A stretch of DNA of 64,000 nt from contig NZ_BMMV01000008.1 in assembly GCF_014646115.1 (NCBI RefSeq), positions 62,001-126,000 of the forward strand, in the 5' to 3' direction. Each line of letters begins with the position of its first letter. The first letter of the stretch is position 1. The DNA comes from Streptomyces camponoticapitis (GTDB lineage Bacteria > Actinomycetota > Actinomycetes > Streptomycetales > Streptomycetaceae). The notes below the pieces were generated by a model. The model ran no database searches and was not told the origin of the DNA. It saw only the letters and a program-made list of their open reading frames with translations. A program made the translations under genes and the position numbers. This document shows positions 1 to 11,793 of this stretch, piece after piece.

Positions 1-670
1 CGTCGGGGTCCTGTGCCCGGATGACCGGAATGATCTTCTCCGCGTACGACTTGACGGTCCCCCAGCTCACGTCGGACGGCTCGTTGGCGATCTCGTAGAG
101 GACGCCGGGGCTGTCCTTGTACTTCTTCGCCATGGCCGTGAAGAAGGTCTTCGCCCGCTCCAGGTTGAAGTTGGGGTCACCGGGGCTGAGCATGTGCCAG
201 TCGATGACCGCGTACATCCCGCGCTGGTTGGCGCCGTCCACGAACTTCTGGGCGAGGGAGGTGAAGCGCGCCGGGTCGGTCTCGTACCCGCCCTCCTGTA
301 CGTATGTGGAGACGCGCAGCACATCGCCCCGCCACTCGTTGGCGAGGACGTCGAGCGAGCCGTTGGTGACGCACTGGGAGTACCACTGGGTGCCGTGCGT
401 GCTCATGCCGCGCAACTGGACAGCCTGGCCCTGGCTGTTGCAGAGGCGGGTGCCGCAGACCCTGAGCTGGCCGTTGTCGCTGATGGGTGAGGCGACGCCG
501 GCGGCGGACGCCGGGGCGGTGCCGGTGGTCGGTGTGGCGGCGCCCGCCCTCATGGGCGACAGCATGGCGGTGACGATGCCGAGCGCGGAGACGGCGAGGA
601 GTGCCTTTCGGCCGCGCCGTCCTCGGGTACGGGACGCGCGGTTCGCGCCGGGGGCGATCTGCTGGGGCAT
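1..670 (-). CDS. secreted GH5-family glycoside hydrolase (cellulase), 3' end outside window
   Basis: The visible 223 residues are the N-terminal part of an exported endoglucanase-type enzyme expected to cleave beta-1,4-glucans outside the cell. An Arg/Lys-rich start is followed by a hydrophobic segment (about 23-40) and an Ala-rich stretch, which reads as a Sec or Tat-like signal peptide. The catalytic domain begins near residue 70. Seen motifs are VQLRGMSTHG (84-93), IDWH (156-159) and YEIANEP (192-198); Glu197 would be the GH5 acid/base residue. The nucleophile Glu lies beyond the window edge. The ATG at 670 has an AAGGGAG ribosome site about 10 nt upstream. The gene has its own promoter with an adjacent palindrome (743-794). 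Family call is firm; substrate is inferred. Confidence 0.88.
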   Translation of the reverse strand, partial: MPQQIAPGANRASRTRGRRGRKALLAVSALGIVTAMLSPMRAGAATPTTGTAPASAAGVASPISDNGQLRVCGTRLCNSQGQAVQLRGMSTHGTQWYSQCVTNGSLDVLANEWRGDVLRVSTYVQEGGYETDPARFTSLAQKFVDGANQRGMYAVIDWHMLSPGDPNFNLERAKTFFTAMAKKYKDSPGVLYEIANEPSDVSWGTVKSYAEKIIPVIRAQDPD

Positions 671-742
671 GGGGTGGTGCTCCCTTCGGGTGGGGTCCGT
701 GACGGGAGATCAACTGTCAGAGGCATGACAGCAAGTGAGTGA

Positions 743-771
743 AAGTTAAGGTTGTTTCCAATCACCGTCAA
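743..771 (-). promoter_or_regulatory. candidate promoter of the GH5 gene
   Basis: On the minus strand TTGACG (771-766) is separated by exactly 17 nt from TAACTT (748-743), a good match to a vegetative sigma-factor promoter. It lies about 75-100 nt upstream of the GH5 start codon. Inferred from sequence only. Confidence 0.55.
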
Positions 772-775
772 GAGT

Positions 776-794
776 GTTGGGAAAGTTTCCTAAC
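776..794. promoter_or_regulatory. palindromic operator candidate upstream of the GH5 promoter
   Basis: Read on the minus strand this is GTTAGGAAACTTTCCCAAC, an inverted repeat with 9-nt arms and one mismatch. It ends 4 nt before the -35 hexamer of the GH5 promoter. The position suits a sugar-responsive regulator or an activator. It does not resemble the CebR box TGGGAGCGCTCCCA. The cognate regulator is unknown. Confidence 0.5.
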
Positions 795-845
795 GATTGA
801 ACCCCGGAGATCACCCACGATCACCTCACCGCCCACGGACCCCGG

Positions 846-1370
846 CTACACCGCGCGCCGCATCCCCCGGTGCGGGATCCCCACGGACTCGTACTCCGGG
901 CCGTACGCCTCGTAGCCCAGCCGCTCGTAGAACCCCAGCGCCCGCGTCTGCGCGTGCAGGTCCACCACGAGCAGCCCGCGCTCCCGCGCCATGTCCTCCA
1001 CGGCCCTCACCAGTGCGGCACCGACCCTGAGGCCGCGCGCCTCCTTCACCACCGCGAGCCGGCCGAGCGAGCCGACCGCCGGATCACCGTCGGTCCGGTC
1101 CGCCGCCTCCGGCCCGTACAGCAGCCTCGCCGTACCGAGCGGCCGGCCGTCGTCCCGCACCGCGAGCACATGCTCGGCGGCGGCGTCCAGGGAGTCGTGG
1201 GAGTCGAACTCCAGTTCCTCGGGCACCTGTTGCTCCACGACGAACACCCGCCTGCGGACCACGAGACACGCCTCACGGTCGGCCGCGCCCGCCGCCGACC
1301 GGATCTCGTACGCCAGACCGTCGAGGCCAGCACCGGCTCCGGGCGCGGCCGCGGTCTCCCCCGGGGTCAT
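846..1370 (-). CDS. GNAT-family N-acetyltransferase
   Basis: This 174-residue protein is predicted to transfer an acetyl group from acetyl-CoA to an unknown amine. The GNAT fold shows in [11 protein letters not shown] (42-52, an ElaA/YitI-like N-terminal strand), [19 protein letters not shown] (102-120, the acetyl-CoA pyrophosphate-binding motif A) and [11 protein letters not shown] (144-154, motif B). The chosen ATG at 1370 overlaps the stop codon of the upstream pseudouridine synthase by 4 nt (ATGA), so the two are likely translationally coupled. An upstream in-frame extension exists but would lie inside the neighbour. The substrate cannot be told from sequence. Confidence 0.85.
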   Translation of the reverse strand: MTPGETAAAPGAGAGLDGLAYEIRSAAGAADREACLVVRRRVFVVEQQVPEELEFDSHDSLDAAAEHVLAVRDDGRPLGTARLLYGPEAADRTDGDPAVGSLGRLAVVKEARGLRVGAALVRAVEDMARERGLLVVDLHAQTRALGFYERLGYEAYGPEYESVGIPHRGMRRAV

Positions 1371-2311
1371 ACGTTGCTCTCGGCGCGGACCTTGTCCAGC
1401 GCGTTCTGCAGATCGTCCGGGTACGTGCTCTCGAACTCCACCCACCGGCCGTCCGACGGGTGCTCGAAGCCCAGCTTCATCGCGTGCAGCCACTGCCGGG
1501 TCAGTCCCAGCCGCTTGGCCAGCGTCGGATCGGCGCCGTACGTCAGGTCGCCCACGCACGGGTGGCGGTGGGCCGCCATGTGCACCCGGATCTGGTGGGT
1601 GCGGCCCGTCTCCAGCTTGATGTCCAGCAGCGACGCGGACCGGAATGCCTCGATCAGGTCGTAGTGCGTGACCGACAGTTTGCCCTCGGCGGTCACGGCG
1701 AACTTGTAGTCGTGGTTCGGGTGCCGCCCGATCGGGGCGTCGATGGTGCCGCTCATGGGGTCCGGATGTCCCTGCACCAGCGCGTGGTAGCGCTTGTCGA
1801 CGATCCGCTCCTTGAACTGCGCCTTGAGCGAGGTGTAGGCGCGCTCCGACTTGGCCACGGCCATCAGCCCGGAGGTGCCGACGTCCAGCCGGTGCACGAC
1901 GCCCTGCCGCTCGGCGGCGCCGGACGTCGAGACGCGGTAGCCGGCGGCGGCGAGCCCGCCAATGACGGTCGTACCCGTCCAGCCGGGGCTCGGGTGCGCG
2001 GCCACGCCGACCGGCTTGACGACCACGACGATGTCGTCGTCGTCGTACACGATCTCCATGCCCTCGACCGGCTCGGCCACCACCCGCACCGGGGCGGCGG
2101 GCGCGGGCATCTCCACCTCAAGCCAGGCGCCGCCACGGACCCGTTCGGACTTCGCGACCACAGCGCCGTCGACCTGCACCTTGCCGGCGGCGGCCAGCTC
2201 GGCCGCCTTCGTACGGGAAAAACCGAACATGCGGGCGATGGCGGCATCGACGCGCTCGCCCTCGAGGCCGTCGGGAACGGGCAGGGTGCGGATATCGGGA
2301 ACGGTACTCAC
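1367..2311 (-). CDS. rluD: RluA/RluD-family 23S rRNA pseudouridine synthase
   Basis: This 314-residue enzyme isomerises uridine to pseudouridine, most likely in 23S rRNA. An S4-like RNA-binding domain occupies roughly residues 15-75, followed by the catalytic domain. The catalytic motif [10 protein letters not shown] begins at 140, with Asp143 as nucleophile. [13 protein letters not shown] further on is the second RluA signature. I chose the GTG at 2311, which gives an N-terminus typical of the actinobacterial family; a longer in-frame start at 2350 has no better ribosome site. It lies downstream of lspA and upstream of the GNAT gene, all on the minus strand. The exact uridine target is inferred. 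Confidence 0.92.
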   Translation of the reverse strand: MSTVPDIRTLPVPDGLEGERVDAAIARMFGFSRTKAAELAAAGKVQVDGAVVAKSERVRGGAWLEVEMPAPAAPVRVVAEPVEGMEIVYDDDDIVVVVKPVGVAAHPSPGWTGTTVIGGLAAAGYRVSTSGAAERQGVVHRLDVGTSGLMAVAKSERAYTSLKAQFKERIVDKRYHALVQGHPDPMSGTIDAPIGRHPNHDYKFAVTAEGKLSVTHYDLIEAFRSASLLDIKLETGRTHQIRVHMAAHRHPCVGDLTYGADPTLAKRLGLTRQWLHAMKLGFEHPSDGRWVEFESTYPDDLQNALDKVRAESNV

Positions 2312-2382
2312 CCGTCGAGTATGCCTTGCCCGCACGGCCCGGCCGCCCACGGACGGCCTCCCCGGCCCCCGGACGCGGCGCC

Positions 2383-2418
2383 GGTCGCGGTGTCGGTCGC
2401 GGAGTCGGTCGCGGTGTC
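2383..2418. repeat. 12-bp tandem repeat, three units
   Basis: Three adjacent copies of GGTCGCGGTGTC (the middle one has A for T at position 9) lie in the gap between lspA and the pseudouridine synthase gene. They are outside any coding frame I accept. Function unknown. Confidence 0.6.
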
Positions 2419-2449
2419 GCCGGCCCGGTCCCCGGTTCCTGTCCCGGGC

Positions 2450-3010
2450 TCAGTCGCGGTGGACGGTCCCGTCGGGGTCGAGCCCGCGGAAGGACAGGAT
2501 CACGATCAGGAAGCCGCCGCAGACGATCGCGGAGTCGGCGAGATTGAACACGGCGAAGTTCGCCGGCGCGATGAAGTCCACGACGGCGCCCTTGAACACC
2601 CCGGGCTCACGGAAGATCCGGTCGGTGAGATTGCCGAGCGCCCCGCCGAGCAGCAGACCGAGCGCCACGGCCCACGGTCCGCTGTAGAGCTTGCGGGCCA
2701 GCCGCGCGATCACCACGATCACGGTCGCCGCGACGAAGGTGAAGAAGACGGTGTACGCCTCGCCGATACCGAAGGCGGCGCCCGCGTTGCGCACCGCCTC
2801 GAACTTCAGCAGATCACCGACGACATTGATCGGATCGTGATGCTCCAGCTTCGCCACCACGAGCATCTTGCTGCCGAGGTCGAGCAGATAGGCGACCAGT
2901 GCCACGGAGAACAGCGCGACGATCTTGCGCTGTCCCCTGACCGGCTCGGCGGGAGCCGCGCCCTCGTCGTCAACATCCGGCGTACCGATGACGCGCTCCG
3001 CCTCTGCCAC
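2450..3010 (-). CDS. lspA: lipoprotein signal peptidase (signal peptidase II)
   Basis: This membrane aspartyl protease removes signal peptides from diacylglyceryl-modified prolipoproteins. The 186-residue protein has four predicted membrane segments (about 28-48, 85-103, 112-127 and 157-175). Conserved motifs are NLTDR (127-131), VVDFI with catalytic Asp145, and FNLADSAI with catalytic Asp159. A polar N-terminal tail of about 27 residues precedes the first helix, as is common in actinobacteria. It is 58 nt from the upstream DksA-like gene and probably co-transcribed with it and with the downstream pseudouridine synthase. Confidence 0.96.
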   Translation of the reverse strand: MAEAERVIGTPDVDDEGAAPAEPVRGQRKIVALFSVALVAYLLDLGSKMLVVAKLEHHDPINVVGDLLKFEAVRNAGAAFGIGEAYTVFFTFVAATVIVVIARLARKLYSGPWAVALGLLLGGALGNLTDRIFREPGVFKGAVVDFIAPANFAVFNLADSAIVCGGFLIVILSFRGLDPDGTVHRD

Positions 3011-3068
3011 GTGAGTCCCTCAAGTTAGATCCCGATTAGGGTCGAGGGTACGGCACCCACGTATGGTC

Positions 3069-3881
3069 TCAGCCGCGCCGTTCCTGCTTCTGCTTGTCCT
3101 CGACACACAGCGTGGCCCGCGGGAACGCCTGCATCCTGGCCTTGCCGATCGGCTTGCCGCAGACCTCGCAGAGGCCGTACGTACCGGCGTCGAGGCGCAG
3201 CAGCGCCCGCTCCGTCTGCTCCACCATCTCGCGCGCGTTCGCGGCGAGCGACATCTCGTGCTCGCGGGTGATGTTCTTGGTGCCGGTGTCGGCGTCGTCG
3301 TCCCCCGCGCCGTCTCCGGAGTCCCGCATCAGACCGGCGAGTGCCTGCTCGGAGGAGGAGATCTCGGCGTTCAGCCGGGCCGCCTCGCTCTCCAGACCCG
3401 CCCGCGCCTCGGCGACCTCCGCCTCGGTCCACGGATCCTCGCCCGGCCGTACGGGGAGCTCCCCGGCCGCTGTGGTGCCGCGCACCGGGGGCGCCGCGGT
3501 CGCCGTGCCGCCCGGGGCCGCCGTCGGTCCCTTGCCCGCTGTCTTCTTCGCTGCCACCGTCTTGGCTCCCGTCTGTTCCGCGGCCTCGGCCGCCCCCTCG
3601 GCCGCGGACGCGGCCTCTTTCGCGGCCTTCTTGGCGACAACCTTCTTGGGAGGCGTCGTCTTCCTGGCCACGGTCTTCTTCGCAGGTGCCTGGTGCTCCG
3701 GCTCGGACGCGGCGGTCTCCTCCGCGTCCGGTGCGTGCGTCGCCGGTGTCTCTCGCTCCGGTGCCTTCGTCGCCGACGTCTTCCTGGCGGCCGTCTTCTT
3801 GGCCGCCGACTTCTTCACAGCCGATTTCTTGGCCGCTTTTTTGGCCGCTTTCTTCTTCGCGGCGGTCTCTTTCGCCACCAT
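3069..3881 (-). CDS. DksA/TraR-like zinc-finger protein with Lys/Ala-rich N-terminus
   Basis: The 270-residue product ends in a DksA/TraR C4-type module (about 190-270) and begins with a long basic tail of AAKK-type repeats (about 1-70), then an Ala/Pro/Thr-rich linker. DksA proteins bind the RNA polymerase secondary channel. The Lys/Ala repeats resemble histone H1-like nucleoid proteins and suggest DNA or RNA binding. In the zinc module C238, C241 and C259 are present, but the position expected to hold the fourth Cys is Asp262 (CVEDK). The ATG at 3881 has GAAGGGG upstream; a 44-residue upstream extension in frame is rejected. Role in transcription is inferred from family. Confidence 0.85.
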   Translation of the reverse strand: MVAKETAAKKKAAKKAAKKSAVKKSAAKKTAARKTSATKAPERETPATHAPDAEETAASEPEHQAPAKKTVARKTTPPKKVVAKKAAKEAASAAEGAAEAAEQTGAKTVAAKKTAGKGPTAAPGGTATAAPPVRGTTAAGELPVRPGEDPWTEAEVAEARAGLESEAARLNAEISSSEQALAGLMRDSGDGAGDDDADTGTKNITREHEMSLAANAREMVEQTERALLRLDAGTYGLCEVCGKPIGKARMQAFPRATLCVEDKQKQERRG

Positions 3882-4179
3882 GGCCGCGGCCCCTTCACAT
3901 TTTGTGATCTTGCACGCGAGTCGTGCTGGGACGATAAATCGACACCAGCCACGCGGCAACGGGGCACGCCGCCGGTGAGACCCGCCTCCGCCGGTGACAA
4001 GGCGAGCCTCCATCCGTTGTGCCCAGCTCCCCGCCGGGTAATCCGCCGCACGGGCCGCTCGGAGAAGTCCACGGGCCCCGCCGGACCATTCGGGTCAGGC
4101 GCGGAGCCGTACGCCGCGCGGGCCGCGCTCCCGCCCGGGGGCCGCCGTCGGCAGCCCCGCGCGGCCCCCGGAAAAGGGT
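3882..4179. other. gene-free divergent region between dksA-like gene and ileS
   Basis: About 300 bp between two divergently transcribed genes. The left end is AT-richer and holds the ribosome site of the DksA-like gene. I see no convincing -10/-35 pair for the minus strand and no reading frame with normal codon use. The right end leads into the ileS promoter. Confidence 0.5.
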
Positions 4180-4208
4180 CTGCCACGCCTCGCGCCGCCC
4201 CGTACACT
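4180..4208 (+). promoter_or_regulatory. candidate ileS promoter
   Basis: CTGCCA (4180-4185) and TACACT (4203-4208) are separated by 17 nt. Transcription from this promoter would start near 4215, just before the first stem of the T-box leader. Inferred. Confidence 0.5.
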
Positions 4209-4214
4209 GGGCCG

Positions 4215-4489
4215 AGCGAGAGGCGTGGATGGGGACGAGTAGCTCCGAGAGCGGCCATGAGCGACCCGGGGACGGTGCGAGCCCGGGGGCAGAGCGCGGA
4301 GTGAAGCATCACCCCGGAGCCGCCGGAAGAAAGCCCTGGCCGTACGCGGGGCCGTAGACCCGGCAGCGCGACCCCAATGAGGGGGCCGAGGGCGGTTACG
4401 CCCGGGGCCAAGGAGGGTGGTACCGCGGGAGCCCCTGGCTCTCGTCCCTCCGACGGAGATGCCGCAGTTCCGTTGGAGGAGTTTCGTCC
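4215..4489 (+). promoter_or_regulatory. isoleucine T-box riboswitch (translational type)
   Basis: The leader holds the hallmark T-box sequence AGGGTGGTACCGCGG at 4414-4428, whose TGGT pairs with the NCCA end of uncharged tRNA. An ATC isoleucine specifier followed by a purine is seen at 4308-4310 in a compact Stem I. No U-run terminator follows. Instead CCCTCC (4446-4451) can pair with the ribosome site GGAGGAG (4475-4481), which fits the actinobacterial ileS class that controls translation. Binding of uncharged tRNA-Ile would free the ribosome site. The motif and context are seen; the specifier assignment and pairing are inferred. Confidence 0.88.
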
Positions 4490-7636
<3,147 letters not shown>

Positions 7637-7647
7637 CCCCGGGGTCG

Positions 7648-7869
7648 TTTCCCCAACCCCGCCCCTTCCCGAACCCGGGGGCGGGGCCCCCGGCCCCCGC
7701 CCGGACGGCACAGCGTCAACCAAACAGGACCGGGCGTCCGGGGCCGCGGGACCCCGGGGCCACCAGGCCCAACACCCCACCGCACAGCGGCGAACAACCC
7801 CGCCCCGCCAGGGCCCAGGGGGCCCGGGGGCACCGTCCCCGGGTTCGGGAAGGGCGGGGTTGGGGGAAA
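7648..7869. repeat. long inverted repeat in the ileS-divIVA gap
   Basis: Two 33-nt arms (7648-7680 and 7837-7869) are near-perfect reverse complements; they differ only by the position of one G in two G-runs. The 156-nt interior is GC-rich, has further short dyads and no open frame with normal codon use. It lies between the convergent 3' ends of ileS and divIVA. It may act as a bidirectional terminator or belong to a dispersed Streptomyces intergenic repeat family. Confidence 0.8.
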
Positions 7870-7903
7870 GCCCGCGCAGCGGACTGGCTTTCGTGCAGGC
7901 GAA

Positions 7904-7944
7904 AAGGGCCGGGCCCGGGGTGTGATACCCCGGGCCCGGCCCTT
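7904..7944 (-). terminator. divIVA terminator hairpin
   Basis: A perfect 18-bp stem (arms 7904-7921 and 7927-7944) with a 5-nt loop lies 44 nt beyond the divIVA stop codon. The left arm is preceded by AA, giving a short U-run on the minus-strand transcript. Confidence 0.85.
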
Positions 7945-7987
7945 CAGCCTGCCGACGGCTGTGCGCGACGACCGCGCGCAACGCCCG

Positions 7988-9169
7988 TCAGTTGTCGTCC
8001 TCGTCGATCAGGAACCCACGCATCGGCGACGGCGCCTGCTGCATCGGCTGCATGGGCTGCGGCGCCTGCGGCCGTACCGGTGCCATCGGCTGGGTCATCG
8101 CCGGGGACATCTGCTGCTGGTTCCCGTACGACGGACCCGAGGAGGGACCGTGCCCACCGCCCATGGACGGGTTGCCACCCATGGTGTGACCCATCGCGCC
8201 CGCGCCGGCCGGTGCCATGGACGGCGACGGCGGCAGCGAGGCCGCGGCCGGCGTACGCGGCGGGGCCAGCGAGTCGTCGGCCTGGGTCTCCAACTGACGC
8301 AGCTGGCTCTCCAGGTAGGACTTCAGCCGGGTCCGGTACTCGCGCTCGAAGCCACGCAGGTCCTCGACCTTGCGCTCCAGCGTCGCGCGCGCGGACTCCA
8401 GGGAGCCCATCGCCACGCGGTGCTTCTCCTGCGCGTCCCGCTCCAGGGCGTCCGCCTTCGCACGGGCGTCCCGCTCCAGACCCTCGGCGCGGCTGCGCGC
8501 CTCACCGACGATCTTGTTGGCCTCGGAACGGGCCTCCGCGATCGCCTGGTCGGCCGTCTGCTGCGCCAGCGAGAGCACACGCGCGGCGCTGTCGCCGCCA
8601 GGACCGCCCTGACCGGGCCCCGGGCCGTGACCCATGGGTCCGCCCATCGGTCCACCCATGGGACCGCCCTGCATCTGCCCTTGCATCTGGCCCTGCATCG
8701 GACCACCCTGCATCTGCCCCTGCATGGGGCCGCCCTGCATGGGACCGGGACCGTGCTGACCCTGCGGGCCGGGACCGTGACCGGGGTGTCCACCCGGGCC
8801 GGGGCCGTGTCCGCCGGGACCCGCGGGAAGCTGCGGGGGCCCACCGGGCAGTTGGGGCTGGCCCATCTGCGGGGGCTGCTGCTGCTGTACCGGCGGTCCA
8901 GATATGGCGGCGGGGACGGGCGCACCGGGCCGCTCCTGCTGCTCCGGCGGCTTGCGCATCCCCTGCTGCTGTTGCTGCTGCTGGTTCTGCGCGGCGGCAC
9001 GCGTCGCGGCGGCAAGCTTGGCGCGCAGATCCTCGTTCTCACGAAGCAGGCGCGTCAGTTCGGCCTCGACCTCGTCTAGGAAGGCATCGACCTCGTCCTC
9101 GTCGTAGCCTTCTCGGAGGCGGACGGTCGTGAACTGCTTGTTCCGCACGTCCTCGGGGGTCAACGGCAT
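7988..9169 (-). CDS. divIVA: DivIVA, polar growth scaffold
   Basis: DivIVA is a coiled-coil protein that marks curved membrane and directs tip growth in streptomycetes. The 393-residue product has the N-terminal membrane-binding domain (1-60, starting [13 protein letters not shown]) with a coiled coil. A long Gln/Gly/Pro/Met-rich linker (about 85-190) contains repeated MQGGP/MQGQ units. A second coiled coil (about 190-285) follows, then a Pro/Met/Gln-rich tail ending FLIDEDDN. The linker and tail are typical of Streptomyces DivIVA. The ATG at 9169 has GAGGTG upstream. It is the last gene of the ftsZ-side cluster and has its own terminator. Confidence 0.96.
   Translation of the reverse strand: MPLTPEDVRNKQFTTVRLREGYDEDEVDAFLDEVEAELTRLLRENEDLRAKLAAATRAAAQNQQQQQQQGMRKPPEQQERPGAPVPAAISGPPVQQQQPPQMGQPQLPGGPPQLPAGPGGHGPGPGGHPGHGPGPQGQHGPGPMQGGPMQGQMQGGPMQGQMQGQMQGGPMGGPMGGPMGHGPGPGQGGPGGDSAARVLSLAQQTADQAIAEARSEANKIVGEARSRAEGLERDARAKADALERDAQEKHRVAMGSLESARATLERKVEDLRGFEREYRTRLKSYLESQLRQLETQADDSLAPPRTPAAASLPPSPSMAPAGAGAMGHTMGGNPSMGGGHGPSSGPSYGNQQQMSPAMTQPMAPVRPQAPQPMQPMQQAPSPMRGFLIDEDDN
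8631..8746. repeat. in-frame repeats in the divIVA linker
   Basis: Short units encoding GPM, GGPMQ and GQMQ recur about ten times, giving imperfect 9- to 15-bp tandem repeats within the coding sequence. Such repeats can change copy number between strains. Confidence 0.7.
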
Positions 9170-9218
9170 CTCTTCTTCACCTCTACGTAGTCGTCGGCAG
9201 TCGGCAGGACCGTATCGT

Positions 9219-9515
9219 TCACATGCCCCTCGCAAGGCCACTGACGACCGAGATCAGGATGTACACGATGATCATCAGAACGAAGAAGGACAGGTCGAGT
9301 GCCACGCCCCCGAGACGCAACGGCGGGATGAACCGCCGCAGAAGCTTGAGCGGTGGATCGGTGACAGTGTAGGTGGCCTCCAGAACGACCACCATCGCCT
9401 TGCCGGGCTGCCATGAGCGGGCGAATTGGAAGACGTAATCCATGACCAGCCGGAAGATCAGCACGATGAGGAAGCACACCAGCGCGATGTAGACCACCTG
9501 TAGCGCAACGCTCAT
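9219..9515 (-). CDS. YggT-family membrane protein
   Basis: A 98-residue integral membrane protein of the YggT (YlmG) family with two hydrophobic segments, about 3-26 and 72-94, and the family core [17 protein letters not shown] (51-67). Homologues sit in the ylm group beside sepF and divIVA in Gram-positive bacteria and are linked to division or membrane organisation, without a known biochemical activity. The ATG at 9515 is chosen because it starts at the first hydrophobic helix; a 42-residue basic extension in frame overlaps the gap after sepF and lacks family similarity. Confidence 0.9.
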   Translation of the reverse strand: MSVALQVVYIALVCFLIVLIFRLVMDYVFQFARSWQPGKAMVVVLEATYTVTDPPLKLLRRFIPPLRLGGVALDLSFFVLMIIVYILISVVSGLARGM

Positions 9516-9582
9516 CCCGCGCTTCCCTCTCCCCTGGCTCTCTGGTCCGGCCTCTCGGCCGGGTCGTTCCCGGTGTCGAATC

Positions 9583-10200
9583 TCAGCTCTGGTTGAAGAA
9601 CCCGCCCTCTGCGATACGGGCCTTGTCCTCCGCCGTGACATCGACGTTAGCAGGCGACAACAGGAACACCTTCTGCGTCACTCGCTCAATGCTGCCATGG
9701 AGACCGAAGACAAGTCCCGCGGCAAAGTCGACAAGTCTCTTCGCATCGGTGTCGTCCATCTCGGTCAGATTCATGATCACCGGGGTCCCCTCGCGGAAGT
9801 GTTCCCCGATGGTACGGGCCTCGTTGTAGGTCCGCGGGTGCAATGTGGTGATGCGGTAGGGCTCTCGTTCGGAGACGACCTTGGGCATGATCACTGGTGC
9901 GTTCTTCTCCAGGCTGGGGCGTTCAGGTGTGATGGATGCCACGGGGGCGATTCGGGCAGGACGTCCGCTTTCTGCCGCTACCGGCACTGGCTGACGCTCC
10001 CGTTCACGCTGCGGAGGCGGCTGCACCACTCGTACTGGTTCGTCCCGTTCGACCTGGTGCACCGGCTGGTGGCGCCGGTGTTCACGCTCGGGTTCGGGCT
10101 CGGGTTCGAAGTCGTCATCGGGGTCGAAACCCCGGCCGTCGTACCCATCGTCCTCCACGAGGCCGAGGTAGACCGCCATCTTGCGCATCGCGCCGGCCAT
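9583..10200 (-). CDS. sepF: SepF, Z-ring membrane anchor and FtsZ-bundling protein
   Basis: The 205-residue protein begins with an amphipathic membrane-targeting helix ([14 protein letters not shown]). A long acidic, Pro/Glu/Arg-rich linker (about 15-95) follows. The conserved SepF core (about 108-195) shows [18 protein letters not shown] and [23 protein letters not shown]. In bacteria without FtsA, such as this one, SepF is thought to tether FtsZ to the membrane. It lies between yggS and yggT in the usual ylm order. Start ATG at 10200; the 124-nt gap to yggS may hold a promoter. Confidence 0.95.
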   Translation of the reverse strand: MAGAMRKMAVYLGLVEDDGYDGRGFDPDDDFEPEPEPEREHRRHQPVHQVERDEPVRVVQPPPQRERERQPVPVAAESGRPARIAPVASITPERPSLEKNAPVIMPKVVSEREPYRITTLHPRTYNEARTIGEHFREGTPVIMNLTEMDDTDAKRLVDFAAGLVFGLHGSIERVTQKVFLLSPANVDVTAEDKARIAEGGFFNQS

Positions 10201-10324
10201 GCTCTGAGTCCTCCGCTCTGTGGTGGATCGGCCTCGTCACCAAGTGCCCTCGATCCACGCGGTCTATCCACCTTTCGGCGGAAATGACCATATTTTCTGC
10301 TGTGGTCCGACTTGCTTCGCGACG

Positions 10325-11044
10325 TTACCCGAGCCGGGGGCGGACTCCGAGTACCGCCGTACCGACGCGCACATGTGTCGCTCCGGCCGAAACGGCTGCT
10401 TCGAGGTCCGCACTCATCCCTGCTGACACCATGTTCGCAGCAGGATGGTCCGCGCGCAGCAGGGATGACAATTCCAGCAGCCGCTCGAACGCCGCCCGTT
10501 GGCGACCGGCGTACGGCCCGGCGAGTGGTGCGACCGTCATGAGACCGTCCAGCCGCAGCCCGGGAGCCTCGGCGACGGCCGCCGCCAACTCCCCGATTCC
10601 GTCCGGCGCGACGCCTCCCCGCTCGCCTCGCGCGCCCGAGTCGGCGTCGAGCGCGACCTGGATCAGCGCGCCGGTCTCACGGTCCGCGCGCACCGCGGCC
10701 GCGGACAGCGCCGAGACGAGCTTGAGCCGGTCGACCGACTGCACGATGTCGGCGTAACCGACCACGGAACGGACTTTGTTGGTCTGCAACTGACCCACGA
10801 AGTGCCAAGTCAGTGACAGATCCGCGCACGCGGCGGCCTTGGGTGCCGCGTCCTGGTCCCGGTTCTCGGCGACATGCCGTACGCCCAGACCGTGCAGCAG
10901 CCGGACGTCGCTCGCGGGGTATGTCTTGGTCACGACGATCAGGGTCACTTCGTCCCTACTCCGCCCGGCCGCGGCGCACGCGGAGGAGATACGGTTCTCC
11001 ACCGTGTGAAGATTCTCCGCGAGTTCGGTCGCGCGATCGGTCAT
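10325..11044 (-). CDS. yggS: YggS-family pyridoxal-phosphate homeostasis protein
   Basis: A 239-residue PLP-binding TIM-barrel protein of the YggS/PROSC family that buffers free PLP rather than catalysing a known reaction. The Schiff-base lysine is in VVTKTYP (about 37-43). WHFVGQLQTNK and MSAGMSADLEAAV are family signatures; the usual HEIGENR block reads HVAENRDQD here. Its start overlaps the pgeF stop by 4 nt, so it belongs to the ftsZ-pgeF-yggS chain. Confidence 0.93.
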   Translation of the reverse strand: MTDRATELAENLHTVENRISSACAAAGRSRDEVTLIVVTKTYPASDVRLLHGLGVRHVAENRDQDAAPKAAACADLSLTWHFVGQLQTNKVRSVVGYADIVQSVDRLKLVSALSAAAVRADRETGALIQVALDADSGARGERGGVAPDGIGELAAAVAEAPGLRLDGLMTVAPLAGPYAGRQRAAFERLLELSSLLRADHPAANMVSAGMSADLEAAVSAGATHVRVGTAVLGVRPRLG

Positions 11045-11793
11045 GACGCCCCCAGCCAGACATATCCGGCGAGCCGTCCGGTGGTGCGGTCGCGGCGGTA
11101 CGAGAAATGGTCGGCCGATTCGAGGGTGCAGGTCTCCGAGCGGTGCCGGTCCTCGACCCCGAGTTCGGCGAGTTGCGCGTGCACCCCGGCGATGACGTCG
11201 ACCGCGGGGGTGCCCCAGCTGGTCTCGGCCCAGGACTCCGGTACGGCTTCGGCGACTTCGGCCCGCATGGCTTCGGGCACCTCGTAGCAGCGCCCGCAGA
11301 CGGCGGGGCCGGTCCTAGCGGTGATACGGGAGGGGTCGGCGCCCCGCTCGACCATCGCCCCGACGGCTGCCGGGACGACGCCCGCGACCATTCCGGGGCG
11401 CCCGGCGTGCGCGGCGGCGGCGACTCCCGCCACCGGATCGGCCAGCAGGACCGGGACGCAGTCGGCGGTGAGCACGGCGAGTGCGAGACCCCGGCTCGTG
11501 GTGACCACGGCGTCGACCGCCGGGATTCCGCCCGACCCGTCCGGCTCCCAGGGTCCTTCGACGACGGCGACATCGCGGCCGTGCACCTGGTTCATCCACA
11601 CGACCCGCGCCGCGTCGAGCCCGAGGGACTCGGCGGCGGCGGTGCGGTTGGCGCGGACGGCGGCGGGGTCGTCGCCGACCGCGCCGCCGAGGTTGAGCTG
11701 CTCGTACGGAGCGGCGCTCACCCCGCCCCACCTGTCGGTGAAAGCGAAATGGGCGCCGCCGGCCGAGCTCAACGCGTTGTGCTGGACTATCAC
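11041..11793 (-). CDS. pgeF: PgeF/YfiH-family laccase-domain protein
   Basis: The 250-residue protein belongs to the YfiH (DUF152) family of purine nucleoside phosphorylase-like enzymes. In E. coli, PgeF removes L-Ser-containing muropeptide errors during peptidoglycan precursor synthesis. Motifs seen are [10 protein letters not shown] (His ligand), [11 protein letters not shown] (Cys ligand) and [10 protein letters not shown] (His ligand). The GTG start overlaps the ftsZ stop (GTGA at 11793-11790), implying coupling to ftsZ translation. Copper-oxidase activity has also been reported for the family; the muropeptide role fits this neighbourhood better. Confidence 0.92.
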   Translation of the reverse strand: MIVQHNALSSAGGAHFAFTDRWGGVSAAPYEQLNLGGAVGDDPAAVRANRTAAAESLGLDAARVVWMNQVHGRDVAVVEGPWEPDGSGGIPAVDAVVTTSRGLALAVLTADCVPVLLADPVAGVAAAAHAGRPGMVAGVVPAAVGAMVERGADPSRITARTGPAVCGRCYEVPEAMRAEVAEAVPESWAETSWGTPAVDVIAGVHAQLAELGVEDRHRSETCTLESADHFSYRRDRTTGRLAGYVWLGAS

